A stretch of DNA of 64,000 nucleotides from Afipia massiliensis (GTDB taxonomy: Bacteria > Pseudomonadota > Alphaproteobacteria > Rhizobiales > Xanthobacteraceae). This document shows positions 49,423 to 58,428 of this stretch, piece after piece. The notes below the pieces were generated by a model. It ran no database searches. It was not told where the DNA came from and saw only the letters and a program-made list of their open reading frames with translations. The translations under genes were made by a program, and so were the position numbers. The stretch spans positions 124,001-188,000 of the forward strand of contig NZ_JACHIJ010000002.1 of the NCBI RefSeq assembly GCF_014203115.1, read 5' to 3'. How positions within the stretch are numbered: the stretch's first letter is position 1; every line of letters begins with the position of its first letter.

Positions 49423-50366
49423 GACTGTGTCCTCTTCGCCAGCACGCGCGACAGCGTCGGGACGATCCCGTCGCGCATGAAGATCATCGACACGATGATG
49501 AGGAAGCCGAGCAGCAGATGCTCGTATTCCTGAAAGACGGTGAGAACCTGCGGCAGCGTGATCAGCACCGCTGCGCCCACGATGCTCCCGACGACCGAAC
49601 CGAGGCCGCCGAGCACCACCATTGTCACCATTTCCACCGAGTGCAGGAAACCCGCCTGATCGGGATTGGTGAAGCCGTTCATCAGCGCGAGCACGGACCC
49701 GGCGATCGATGCGTATGCGGCTGCGATGACGAACGCCTGCAGCTTGAAGCGCGCAACGTCGATACCGGCGACCCTGGCCGCGACCTCGCTGTCATGAAGC
49801 GCGCGAAAAGCGCGTCCGGTCGGCGTATTGTTCAGGTTGAGAGCGATCCATGTTCCCAGCAGCAGAAGTCCGCCCGAGATCCAGTACCAGGTGTCCGATC
49901 CGCTGACGCGCCAGCCGAACAGCACGAGTTTCGCCACAGGCATGCCGTCGGGACCACCGGTCCAACGGCTCTCTGTGGTGATGACCAACGCCACCAGAAC
50001 GCCGAGGCCAAGCGTGGCGATGGCAAGATAGTGACCCTTCAGCTTGAGGATCGGACGGCCGACGAGATAGGCCAGCACCGACGACAGCACGCAGCCGATC
50101 AGAAGCGCAGCCCATGTCGGAATTCCGAGGTGCGCTGGTCCGATAGCGACGGCATAGGCGCCGATTCCGAAAAAGCCGGCATGGCCGAGGCTGACCTGCC
50201 CGGCCGATCCCATCAGAATGTTGAGACCGATGGCCGCGAATGCGGACACCCAGACCAGCGACGCCACGCGAAAGTAGTAGCTCGACGGAAATATCAGCGG
50301 CAGCGCTGCGACGATTACCGCGAGCACAATCAATGTCAGATAACGATGGCCAATCTTCTGCAACAC
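49419..50366 (-). CDS. livM: Branched-chain amino-acid-type ABC permease (LivM)
   Basis: A 315-aa permease with about nine hydrophobic segments. Family features include NILMGSAGQVSLGHAGFFGI near the N-terminus, KLKGHYLAIATLGLGVL, and the EAA-like loop DSEVAARVAGIDVARFKLQAF that docks the ATPases. The gene overlaps livG by four bases and is three bases from livH. Confidence 0.92.
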   Translation of the reverse strand: MLQKIGHRYLTLIVLAVIVAALPLIFPSSYYFRVASLVWVSAFAAIGLNILMGSAGQVSLGHAGFFGIGAYAVAIGPAHLGIPTWAALLIGCVLSSVLAYLVGRPILKLKGHYLAIATLGLGVLVALVITTESRWTGGPDGMPVAKLVLFGWRVSGSDTWYWISGGLLLLGTWIALNLNNTPTGRAFRALHDSEVAARVAGIDVARFKLQAFVIAAAYASIAGSVLALMNGFTNPDQAGFLHSVEMVTMVVLGGLGSVVGSIVGAAVLITLPQVLTVFQEYEHLLLGFLIIVSMIFMRDGIVPTLSRVLAKRTQS

Positions 50367-50369
50367 CGC

Positions 50370-51242
50370 TCAGACCCTTTCCACGGTCCGCCGGCCAAAC
50401 AGGCCTTGCGGCATGGCGAACAGGACGAGAAGGATAACGATGAAGGCAAAGGCGTCCTTGTAGGTCGAACTGATATAACCGACCCCGAACGCTTCAAGCA
50501 GGCCAAGCAGCAATCCGCCTGCGACCGCGCCAAGCGGATTACCCATGCCGCCCAGCATCGCGGCAGCAAATCCCTTCAATGCGAGCAATGTTCCCACATC
50601 GTAGCTCGTGAGTGTGATCGGCGTGATCAGGACACCGGCGACCGCGCCGATCGCGGCAGACCCTCCGAACGCCAGCGCCATGACCGTCGCCGTGTTGATG
50701 CCGACCAGCCGCGCGGCAAGCTTGTTCGCGGCGGTCGCAAGCACGGCTTTACCGAGCACCGTGCGCTCCAGAAACACATACAGCAGAAGCACGATCACGC
50801 CCGTTCCGCCGAGCACCCAGAAGCTCTGCGGCTGGATGGCAGCTCCGAGCAGATTGACCGGCGTGTCGCCGGAGATACTCGGAAGCTTGTGGAACTGCTT
50901 GTCGAACAAGACCTGCGCCACGCCACGCAACAAGATCGAGGCGCCAATTGTGATGATGATCAGCGTGACCGGCGATGCATCGCGAGCGGGCTCGATGGCG
51001 AGCCAGTACAACAAAAGACCGACGACAACAGCCACGCACACCGCAAGAAGAGCTGCGAGCGGCAGCGGAACGCCTGCCGCAGCGGCGAACACCGTCACCA
51101 TCCCGCCCAGCATCACAAACTCGCCCTGGGCGAAATTGACGACGTCGGATGCATTGTAGACGAGCGTGAACCCAAGAGCGACGAGCGCGTACACCGCGCC
51201 CACGGTCAGTCCGGAAACAAGAAATTGGACAAACTCTGGCAT
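50370..51242 (-). CDS. livH: Branched-chain amino-acid-type ABC permease (LivH)
   Basis: A 290-aa permease. GAVYALVALGFTLVYNASDV and VNFAQGEFVMLGG are the LivH signature, and LVGINTATVMALAFGGSAAI together with LKGFAAAMLGGMGNPLGAVA form the loops that meet the ATPases. Pairs with LivM to form the channel. Confidence 0.92.
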   Translation of the reverse strand: MPEFVQFLVSGLTVGAVYALVALGFTLVYNASDVVNFAQGEFVMLGGMVTVFAAAAGVPLPLAALLAVCVAVVVGLLLYWLAIEPARDASPVTLIIITIGASILLRGVAQVLFDKQFHKLPSISGDTPVNLLGAAIQPQSFWVLGGTGVIVLLLYVFLERTVLGKAVLATAANKLAARLVGINTATVMALAFGGSAAIGAVAGVLITPITLTSYDVGTLLALKGFAAAMLGGMGNPLGAVAGGLLLGLLEAFGVGYISSTYKDAFAFIVILLVLFAMPQGLFGRRTVERV

Positions 51243-51317
51243 TCACGCTCCACGAACGACGATGGCAGCCGAGGGCTGCCGTTCCCGGCGATATAATTCA
51301 TTCAGGCAGAGAGATGG

Positions 51318-51354
51318 TGCTCCCGGACGGAGCAATCCAAACCATCCGGGAGCA
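51318..51354 (-). terminator. Stem-loop between livK and livH
   Basis: A 10-bp perfect stem (TGCTCCCGGA with TCCGGGAGCA) around a 17-nt loop in the 132-bp livK-livH gap. There is no T-run. Such hairpins after the binding-protein gene usually protect its mRNA or partly stop transcription, giving more LivK than permease. Confidence 0.6.
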
Positions 51355-51374
51355 TCAATACCGACGCGGCGGGC

Positions 51375-52541
51375 TTACGAGCCCGGCTTGATCAGCGACC
51401 AGTCGCCGCCCTTGATTTCCAGCATGCGGAACGCAGAGAGATCGAGGCCAAGGTGATCGGTCGGCGTCATGTTCACAATACCGCCGGTGCCGACAAAGCC
51501 CTTGGTCTTCTCGATTTCGTCACGGATCTTCTTCGGGTCGTTTGAACCGGCGCGCTTCATGGCGTCGATCAGGATGTACAGGCCGTCATAGGCATGGCCG
51601 CCGAAGGTCGAGACCGGGCTTTTCGCGGTGTCCTCGTAGGTCTTCTTGTAGTCGACCACGACCTTCTTCTGCGGATCGCTGTCCGGCAGCTTGTCACCGA
51701 CCAGCAGCGCGGCCGCCGGCAGGCGGATGCCGTCAGCAGCGGCACCTGCGAGATCGATGAAGCTCTTCGAGGCCACGCCGTGGCTCTGATAAAGCGGCGT
51801 CGCGGTCATGCCGAGCTGCGCATAGTTGCGGGTGACGATCGCAGGTCCCTGCCCGAAGCCAGGATTGACGATGGCCTGAACACCAGCGGTGTTCTTGATC
51901 TTGGTCAGCTGGCCGGTCATGTCGCTGTCGCGCGGACCGTAGCTTTCCTCGGTGACGATCTTGATACCGTAGTTCAGTGCGACCTTGGTGCACTGGGCCT
52001 TCATCGAAGCGCCGAAGCCGTCGGTGCCCGAGATCATGGCGATGTTCGTGAGCTTACGCTCCTTCAGATTTTCGAAAATCTTTTCGCACGCCATCTTATC
52101 GGTGTGCGGCGTCTTGAAGACATACTTGCGGACCGGGTCGATGATTTCGACCGCACCGCCGAACGAAATAAACGGAACCTGTGCTTCCTCGAAAACCGGG
52201 ATCATCGCCATGGTTGTTCCGGTGGTCGAACCGCCCGCCATTGCAATAACCTTGTCGTCCTCGATCAAACGCGTGGCGAATGTGCGCGCCTTGTTGGCGT
52301 CGCCGCCATCGTCATAAACGATGAGTTCGATTTTCTTGCCGTTGACGCCGCCAGCCGCGTTGATTTTCTCGACATACATCCGCAGCGTTTTGTCTTCAGG
52401 CTCGCCGAGGAAAGAAGCCGGACCCGTCACCGAAAGGACGGAACCGATTTTTACGGTCTGCTGCGCGAATGCGGGACTGCTGAGCGCCAATCCGGCGGCG
52501 CCGGCGGCCAATAATAGTTTCAATGCTGAAGTCGGCTTCAT
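51375..52541 (-). CDS. livK: ABC importer periplasmic binding protein (LivK-type)
   Basis: A 388-aa binding protein with a signal peptide (ALKLLLAAGAAGLALSSPAF, AQ) and type-I fold elements (KIGSVLSVTGPASFLGEPED, ELIVYDDGGDANKA, AMAGGSTTGTTMAM). These proteins bind leucine-like or aromatic acids. The ATG at 52541 has AGGGAGGAAACC upstream; the longer frame lacks a site. It diverges from paaG across the palindrome at 52673-52694, which suggests an aromatic (phenylacetate-like) ligand. Confidence 0.9.
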   Translation of the reverse strand: MKPTSALKLLLAAGAAGLALSSPAFAQQTVKIGSVLSVTGPASFLGEPEDKTLRMYVEKINAAGGVNGKKIELIVYDDGGDANKARTFATRLIEDDKVIAMAGGSTTGTTMAMIPVFEEAQVPFISFGGAVEIIDPVRKYVFKTPHTDKMACEKIFENLKERKLTNIAMISGTDGFGASMKAQCTKVALNYGIKIVTEESYGPRDSDMTGQLTKIKNTAGVQAIVNPGFGQGPAIVTRNYAQLGMTATPLYQSHGVASKSFIDLAGAAADGIRLPAAALLVGDKLPDSDPQKKVVVDYKKTYEDTAKSPVSTFGGHAYDGLYILIDAMKRAGSNDPKKIRDEIEKTKGFVGTGGIVNMTPTDHLGLDLSAFRMLEIKGGDWSLIKPGS

Positions 52542-52672
52542 GGTTTCCTCCCTGAATGATGGGCGCCCGTTTTTTGGAGAGCTTGCCCGGCGCATCTTGT
52601 TCGTCACATCGGCGAATTGTCCCAGACAAATCGTCTCATGTGATCTGATGCGCTTCTGACCCCATCAATATA

Positions 52673-52694
52673 ATTGACCGAACGGTTGGTCAAT
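52673..52694. promoter_or_regulatory. Palindromic operator between livK and paaG, candidate PaaR site
   Basis: ATTGACC-gaacggtt-GGTCAAT, a 22-bp inverted repeat with 7-bp perfect arms, and an overlapping ACCG-aa-CGGT element. It lies between the divergent transporter and paa genes. The TetR regulator encoded at 55360 is the probable ligand. No second copy was found upstream of paaZ or paaA within the window. Confidence 0.65.
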
Positions 52695-52745
52695 AGTAAT
52701 ATGCTTTCCAACGGCTGACAGAAACAGGCCGATTGGGAGGACGCT

Positions 52746-53537
52746 GTGGACAAAGATGTGGTCCTGACCGAGATCCGCGAAGGATATCGCGTCATCACGC
52801 TCAACAGGCCCGACAGCCTCAACTCGTTCAACGCAAGCGTGCATGCCGCAATGGATGCGGCATTGACCGATGCGGAAGCCGACAAGGCATGCCGTGCATT
52901 GGTCCTCACAGGCGCGGGACGCGGGTTCTGCGCCGGACAGGATTTGTCGGAAGTGGATTTCACCCCCGGCCAGAAGCCAGACCTCACTGTCACGCTGGAT
53001 CGGCACTACAATCCTTTCATTCGCCGATTGCGAAAACTGCCGCTGCCTATCGTCTGCGCGGTGAATGGCGTGGCTGCCGGCGGCGGCGCCAATATTGCGT
53101 TTGCGTGCGACATCGTACTGGCAGCGCGATCCGCAAAATTCATCCAGGCCTTTTCCAAGATCGCCCTTGTGCCGGACTGCGGCGGCACATGGTTCCTGCC
53201 GCGCCTTGCAGGAAGTGCGCGCGCTCGTGCCCTCTCGATGCTGGCCGAACCTGTCACCGCCGAGCAGACCGAAGCATGGGGCATGATCTGGAAGGTGGTG
53301 GACGATGCGGGCCTGATGGCGGAAGCACACCGCCTCGCCGCTCATCTCGCCAAACAGCCGACCGGCGCACTGGCACTCACCAAGCAGGCACTCGACGCGT
53401 CAGAGACCAATACGCTCGATCAACAGCTCGATCTTGAACGCGATCTTCAGGGTGCAGCAGGTCGTGCTCCGGATTTTGCGGAAGGCGTCAACGCATTCCT
53501 CGAAAAGCGCGCGCCTCGTTTCGTCGGAGGCATGTGA
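52746..53537 (+). CDS. paaG: Enoyl-CoA hydratase/isomerase PaaG
   Basis: A 263-aa crotonase-family protein. The LVLTGAGRGFCAGQDLSEVD loop (oxyanion hole) and CAVNGVAAGGGANIAFACDI are typical; the D in ALVPDCGG is the usual catalytic Asp of PaaG-type isomerases. It converts ring-1,2-epoxyphenylacetyl-CoA to oxepin-CoA (and also shifts double bonds later in the pathway). GTG start. Followed directly by paaI (TGATG overlap). Confidence 0.9.
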   Translation: MDKDVVLTEIREGYRVITLNRPDSLNSFNASVHAAMDAALTDAEADKACRALVLTGAGRGFCAGQDLSEVDFTPGQKPDLTVTLDRHYNPFIRRLRKLPLPIVCAVNGVAAGGGANIAFACDIVLAARSAKFIQAFSKIALVPDCGGTWFLPRLAGSARARALSMLAEPVTAEQTEAWGMIWKVVDDAGLMAEAHRLAAHLAKQPTGALALTKQALDASETNTLDQQLDLERDLQGAAGRAPDFAEGVNAFLEKRAPRFVGGM

Positions 53538-54004
53538 TGGACGCCTCTATTGCTGGTGATAGAGATCCACATGCGATCGCCCAGGCTTGTGCCAACAAGA
53601 TGTGGCAGGACGATCGGGCCAGCAAGGGCCTCGGCATGAGCCTGCAGCGGATCGCGCCGGGCGAAGCCGTTCTCTCGATGACCGTCCGAAAGGAAATGAC
53701 GAATGGTCACGGCATCTGCCACGGCGGTTTTATCTTCACGCTGGCTGACTCCACGTTTGCGTTTGCCTGCAACACCTATGACCAGCGCACGGTCGCGCAG
53801 CAATGCGCAGTAACCTTTCTCCAGCCGGTCCGCGAGGGCGAGACGCTCACCGCGCACGCCGTCGAACGTACCCGCGCCGGGCGCGGCGGCATTTACGACG
53901 TCACCGTTCGCGACAGCAGCAACAAGGTGATCGCCGAATTTCGCGGGCATTCGCGGACGATCTCGGGCCAGTTGCTCGATAACCAGCAGCAAGACCACAA
54001 GTAG
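53537..54004 (+). CDS. paaI: Hotdog thioesterase PaaI
   Basis: A 155-aa hotdog protein with the PaaI motif NGHGICHGGFIFTLADSTFA (catalytic Asp and HGG loop) and a conserved C-terminal beta sheet (VTFLQPVREGETLTAHAVER). It hydrolyses stalled ring-hydroxylated phenylacetyl-CoA esters and so prevents CoA trapping. Overlaps the paaG stop. Confidence 0.9.
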   Translation: MDASIAGDRDPHAIAQACANKMWQDDRASKGLGMSLQRIAPGEAVLSMTVRKEMTNGHGICHGGFIFTLADSTFAFACNTYDQRTVAQQCAVTFLQPVREGETLTAHAVERTRAGRGGIYDVTVRDSSNKVIAEFRGHSRTISGQLLDNQQQDHK

Positions 54005-54019
54005 GATTGGGAGAGAACG

Positions 54020-55351
54020 TTGCTTCAGATACCGCTACGCAAGCTCGACCGGTTGACGCCCGAACCGACGGAGCTCGATCGTTACGAGATCGCCTCCCGC
54101 GATGAAATCCGCGCACTTCAGCGCGAGCGTCTGGCATGGTCGCTCCGTCATGCGTATGAGAACGTGCCGCACTACCGCGCGAAATTCGACGCCGCGGGCG
54201 TCACCCCGGATTCATTCAAGGATCTTCCCGATCTGGCGAAATTTCCCTTCACGATCAAGACCGACCTGCGGGACAACTATCCGTTCGGCATGTTCGCCGT
54301 ACCTGAAAAGGATGTTGCACGCATCCATGCATCGTCAGGAACGACCGGCAAGCCAACCGTTGTCGGCTACACCAAGCGCGACATCGAAACCTGGAGCGAC
54401 GTGGTCGCACGCTCGATCCGCGCCGCAGGTGGACGTGCGGGCATGAAGGTCCATATCGCCTATGGCTATGGGCTGTTTACCGGCGGTCTCGGTGCTCATT
54501 ACGGCGCGGAGCGTCTGGGCTGCACTGTCATCCCGATCTCAGGCGGCATGACAGAGCGGCAGGTCCAGCTCATCAACGACTTCAAACCCGAAGTCATCAT
54601 GGTGACGCCCTCCTACATGCTGGCGATCCTCGACGAATTCAGGAAGCAGGGTCTCGACCCGCGGAAGTCATCGCTGCGTATCGGCATCTTCGGTGCGGAG
54701 CCGTGGACCAACGCCATGCGCGAGGAAATCGAAGAGGCCTTCGATCTTCACGCCGTCGATATCTACGGGCTGTCAGAGGTGATGGGCCCGGGCGTCGCGA
54801 GCGAGTGCGTCGAAACCAAGGATGGCCTGCACATCTGGGAAGATCATTTCTATCCTGAGGTCATCAATCCCGCGACCGGCGAAGTGTTGCCCGACGGTGA
54901 AAAAGGCGAACTGGTCTTCACCTCGCTGACGAAGGAAGCTATGCCCGTCATCCGTTACAGAACTCGCGATCTGACACGGCTGCTGCCCGGCACCGCGCGA
55001 TCGCTGCGGCGGATGGAAAAGGTCACGGGACGCTCCGACGACATGATGATCGTTCGCGGCGTTAACGTATTTCCTACCCAGATCGAGGAAAAGCTGCTCA
55101 CCATTCACGATCTTTCCCTGCACTATCAGCTTGTGCTGACGCGCGACGGCCGCATGGACAATATGGAAATCCAGGTCGAAGCGCGACCAGAAGCCAGCTT
55201 TCCCGCACGCGAGGCTGCGACGAAGCAATTGGTGCAATCGGTGAAAGACACCATCGGCATTACGGCAGTCGTCACCGTTCTCGATCCGGGAAGTATTGAA
55301 CGCTCTGTCGGCAAGGCCAAGCGCATCATCGATCGCAGGCCAAAGGAATAG
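54020..55351 (+). CDS. paaK: Phenylacetate-CoA ligase PaaK
   Basis: A 443-aa AMP-forming ligase. The P-loop-like ASSGTTGKPTVVGYTKRD, the adenylate motif YGLSEVMGPGVASECVETKD, RTRDLTRLLPG, and the C-terminal GRSDDMMIVRGVNVFPTQIE hinge match PaaK. It activates phenylacetate to phenylacetyl-CoA, the entry step. The start is a TTG with GGGAGAG upstream. Confidence 0.94.
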   Translation: MLQIPLRKLDRLTPEPTELDRYEIASRDEIRALQRERLAWSLRHAYENVPHYRAKFDAAGVTPDSFKDLPDLAKFPFTIKTDLRDNYPFGMFAVPEKDVARIHASSGTTGKPTVVGYTKRDIETWSDVVARSIRAAGGRAGMKVHIAYGYGLFTGGLGAHYGAERLGCTVIPISGGMTERQVQLINDFKPEVIMVTPSYMLAILDEFRKQGLDPRKSSLRIGIFGAEPWTNAMREEIEEAFDLHAVDIYGLSEVMGPGVASECVETKDGLHIWEDHFYPEVINPATGEVLPDGEKGELVFTSLTKEAMPVIRYRTRDLTRLLPGTARSLRRMEKVTGRSDDMMIVRGVNVFPTQIEEKLLTIHDLSLHYQLVLTRDGRMDNMEIQVEARPEASFPAREAATKQLVQSVKDTIGITAVVTVLDPGSIERSVGKAKRIIDRRPKE

Positions 55352-55359
55352 AACTTCAT

Positions 55360-55995
55360 ATGGCACGCAGCCGCGCCAACGACTACGACGACAAACGACA
55401 GGCGATCCTTGATCGCTCGGCGGAGCTTTTCTCGGCGCACGGTTACGACCGCGCGTCGATGAACAAGATCGCCGAAGCCTGCGGCGTGTCCAAGGCCAAT
55501 CTCTATCATTACTACAAGGACAAGGAAGGTCTGCTGTTCGACGTCATCCGCTTCCATCTCGAGGAACTGTTGGAAGTCGTCGAAACAGCGGACGATCCGG
55601 GCGCGCCGCCCGAGGCGCGTTTGCGTGGACTGATCGCGGCTCTACTGGAAGCCTACCGGGACGCCGATTCCCAGCACAACGTGCAGATCAGCAGCATGCG
55701 GTTTCTGCCTCACGAGCGTCAGACCGAACTTAAAAGGATGGAGCGCGATCTCGTCACCATCTTTTCATCGGCCGTCGTCGGCGTCGCGCCTCACCTCAAG
55801 GGAACCAAGATGTTGACACCGGTGACCATGTCGCTGTTCGGCATGGTCAACTGGCATTACCTCTGGTTCAGAAGCACCGGATCGGTCAGCCGCGCGGAAT
55901 ACGCCGATCTCGTGACCAGGCTGATCGTTGACGGCGCTCGTAATGTTCTCAAGCAACCGTCAAAGACGTCCAAACGCACTGCAGCGGCGGAATAG
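55360..55995 (+). CDS. paaR: TetR-family transcriptional regulator (PaaR-like)
   Basis: A 211-aa regulator with an N-terminal TetR HTH (RQAILDRSAELFSAHGYDRA, MNKIAEACGVSKANLYHYYK, DKEGLL) and a helical ligand-binding domain. Located inside the paa operon between paaK and paaZ, so it is probably the repressor PaaR that is released by phenylacetyl-CoA. The palindrome at 52673-52694 is a candidate site. Confidence 0.87.
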   Translation: MARSRANDYDDKRQAILDRSAELFSAHGYDRASMNKIAEACGVSKANLYHYYKDKEGLLFDVIRFHLEELLEVVETADDPGAPPEARLRGLIAALLEAYRDADSQHNVQISSMRFLPHERQTELKRMERDLVTIFSSAVVGVAPHLKGTKMLTPVTMSLFGMVNWHYLWFRSTGSVSRAEYADLVTRLIVDGARNVLKQPSKTSKRTAAAE

Positions 55996-56043
55996 ACTCA
56001 TTTCTCAACCGGTGCTGCCCGCACCCAACATCGAAGTGATCGC

Positions 56044-58077
56044 ATGAAACTCGATAGCTACGTCAACGGACAGTGGGCCGCACCGGGGCGCGACCTCGTC
56101 GAAGTGCGCAGCGCCGTTACCGGCGATGTGGTCGCAGAAGCAACAAGCGGCGGGCTGGATATGCATAGCGTCCTCGCATATGCCCGCACTGTCGGCGGGA
56201 AGAATCTACGCAAGCTGACGTTCCACCAGCGCGCGGATCTACTGAAGAAGCTTGCGCAATACCTGACGGAGCGCAAAGACCAGCTTTACAAACTGTCGTT
56301 CCAGACCGGCGCGACGCGCACAGATAACCTGATCGATGTCGATGGCGGCATCGGCACGCTGTTCGTCTACGCCGGCAAGGGACGCCGCGAGCTTCCGAAT
56401 TCCACCTTCCTGCTGGACGGCGCGGTCGAGCCGATGGGCAAAGGCGGAACATTCGCAGGCCAGCACATCGTCACCTCGCTGCATGGCGCCGCAGTTCACA
56501 TCAACGCATTCAATTTCCCCTGCTGGGGATTGCTTGAAAAGCTTGCGCCCGCGCTGCTAGCGGGCGTTCCGGTCGTCTCAAAGCCCGCAACTGTCACCTC
56601 CTATGTCGCCCACGCGCTCGCGCGCATGATCGCCGAATCCGGAATTCTTCCCGAAGGCGCGTTTCAATTCATCGTCGGCAGCACCGGCGATCTGTTCGAT
56701 CACCTCACCTGCCAGGACGTTGTGTCGTTCACCGGCTCCGCCGATACATCCGAGAAGCTTCAGCGGCATCCGGTCATCGCGCGGGAAGCCGTCCGCTTCA
56801 TCGCAGAGCGGGATTCGCTCAACGCCGCTATCCTCGCGCCGGACGCCAAACCCGGCACGCCGGAGTTCGACCTGTTCGTCAAGGAAGTCGCCAAGGAGAT
56901 GACGGTCAAGGCCGGGCAGAAATGCACGGCGATCCGCCGCGCACTCGCGCCGTCGGCCAGTGTCGGGGCCGTCATCGATGCCCTGCGCGAACGGCTCGCG
57001 AAGGTGGCCATCGGAAATCCTGAACTGGAAACCGTTCGCATGGGCCCCGTGGTCGGCCTCGACCAGCGCCGCGATGTCCTTGCTCACGTGAAGACGTTGC
57101 GGACCGAAGCGCAGCTTGTCGCAGGCGATCCCGACAATTTCGACATTCAGGGAGCGGATGTCACGCGTGGCGCGTTCCTTCCGCCCCTGCTGCTGCATTG
57201 TGCCAATCCTATTCGCGCGACGAATGTTCATTCGATCGAGGCCTTCGGCCCGGTCTGCACCGTGATGGGTTACGGCGACCTCGAGGAAGCCATAACACTC
57301 ACCAATCGCGGCGGCGGCAGTCTGGTTGCATCGGTCTATACTCACGATCCCAAGGTGGCGTCGGACCTCGTGTTCGGCGTCGGCAGCTTCCACGGCCGGC
57401 TTGTGATGATTGATCGCGACTGCGCCAAGGAACAAACTGGTCATGGCTCGCCGATGCCGCAGATGGTTCATGGCGGCCCCGGCCGCGCAGGAGGCGGCGA
57501 GGAACTGGGCGGCGTACGCAGCGTGCATCATTACATGCAGCGCACCGCGTTGCAGGGCTCACCTACGATGCTGACGGGCATCACCGGAAGTTGGACGAAG
57601 AATGCGCCCGTCATCGAGAAGGACCGGCATCCGTTTCGGTTTCATTTCGAGGATCTGGACGTCGGACAGACGTTCTATTCGAAGGAGCGCACCATCACGC
57701 TCGAGGACATCGAACATTTCGCCCATTTCACGGGCGACACGTTCTATGCCCACATGGACGAAGAAGCCACGAAGGGCCATCCGTTCTTTCCCGGGCGTGT
57801 CGCGCACGGCTACCTTTTGCTGTCGTTCGCTGCTGGCCTGTTCGTCGACCCCGATCCAGGTCCGGTGCTCGCCAACTACGGCCTCGATTCATTGCGCTTC
57901 ATCAAGCCGATCCAGCCGGGTGAAACCATCAAGGTCCGGCTTACGGCAAAAGAAAAATCGCCGCGCAACAAGCAGTACGGCGAAGTGCGTTGGGATGTGG
58001 AAATCCTGACCGACAAAGACGAGTCTGCGGCAACCTACGAATTGCTGACCATGAACGCAGTGCGGCCTCAGGCATAA
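56044..58077 (+). CDS. paaZ: Bifunctional oxepin-CoA hydrolase/semialdehyde dehydrogenase PaaZ
   Basis: A 677-aa fusion. The N-terminal ALDH part (about 1-520) has INAFNFPCWGLLEKLAPALL, the nucleophile Cys in GQKCTAIRRALAP and SIEAFGPVCTVMGY. The C-terminal MaoC-like hydratase part (about 545-677) reads DIEHFAHFTGDTFYAHMDEE, with the D-x-x-x-x-H motif, then FPGRVAHGYLLLSFAAGLF. Full length. It opens the oxepin ring and oxidises the aldehyde to 3-oxo-5,6-dehydrosuberyl-CoA. Confidence 0.94.
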   Translation: MKLDSYVNGQWAAPGRDLVEVRSAVTGDVVAEATSGGLDMHSVLAYARTVGGKNLRKLTFHQRADLLKKLAQYLTERKDQLYKLSFQTGATRTDNLIDVDGGIGTLFVYAGKGRRELPNSTFLLDGAVEPMGKGGTFAGQHIVTSLHGAAVHINAFNFPCWGLLEKLAPALLAGVPVVSKPATVTSYVAHALARMIAESGILPEGAFQFIVGSTGDLFDHLTCQDVVSFTGSADTSEKLQRHPVIAREAVRFIAERDSLNAAILAPDAKPGTPEFDLFVKEVAKEMTVKAGQKCTAIRRALAPSASVGAVIDALRERLAKVAIGNPELETVRMGPVVGLDQRRDVLAHVKTLRTEAQLVAGDPDNFDIQGADVTRGAFLPPLLLHCANPIRATNVHSIEAFGPVCTVMGYGDLEEAITLTNRGGGSLVASVYTHDPKVASDLVFGVGSFHGRLVMIDRDCAKEQTGHGSPMPQMVHGGPGRAGGGEELGGVRSVHHYMQRTALQGSPTMLTGITGSWTKNAPVIEKDRHPFRFHFEDLDVGQTFYSKERTITLEDIEHFAHFTGDTFYAHMDEEATKGHPFFPGRVAHGYLLLSFAAGLFVDPDPGPVLANYGLDSLRFIKPIQPGETIKVRLTAKEKSPRNKQYGEVRWDVEILTDKDESAATYELLTMNAVRPQA

Positions 58078-58106
58078 CTAAAACAACAACGACAGGGAGA
58101 GACCCG

Positions 58107-58412
58107 ATGATCCTCGTGACAGTGATGTATCCGGCCGGCGAAGCATTCGACACCAACTACTATCTCAAGACGCACATGCCGCTGGTGAAGGATCGTTGGG
58201 GTCCGCTTGGACTCAAAAGCGCGCAAGCCATCAAGGGTATCGTGAAAGCTGACGGCAGCGCGCCCGATTATCAGATGACTGCGCTGCTGACATTCGGATC
58301 GATGGATGATTTCAAGGCCGCCGGTAAGGCCCATGGCAAGGAAATCTTCGCCGACATTCCCAATTTCACCAAGGCGCAGGCCGTGGTGCAGATCAACGAC
58401 GTCGTCTTCTAG
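58107..58412 (+). CDS. EthD-domain protein
   Basis: A 101-aa EthD-family ferredoxin-like protein: MILVTVMYPAGEAFDTNYYL, KTHMPLVKDRWGPLGL and a conserved QVNDV-like end (VVQINDVVF). The EthD family accompanies P450 or aromatic degradation systems; some members act as lyases or isomerases. GGGAGAG precedes the ATG. It sits between paaZ and the P450 gene in one operon. Confidence 0.82.
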   Translation: MILVTVMYPAGEAFDTNYYLKTHMPLVKDRWGPLGLKSAQAIKGIVKADGSAPDYQMTALLTFGSMDDFKAAGKAHGKEIFADIPNFTKAQAVVQINDVVF

Positions 58413-58428
58413 ATCTTAGGCTGGTCAG

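Noticed and set aside
49518..51296. 592-codon open frame on the plus strand across the liv genes
   Set aside because: It is the shadow of livM and livH on the other strand; amino-acid composition is Arg/His/Asp-heavy and no family is visible.
56578..57531. 317-codon minus-strand frame under paaZ
   Set aside because: Antisense shadow of paaZ; no recognisable domain.
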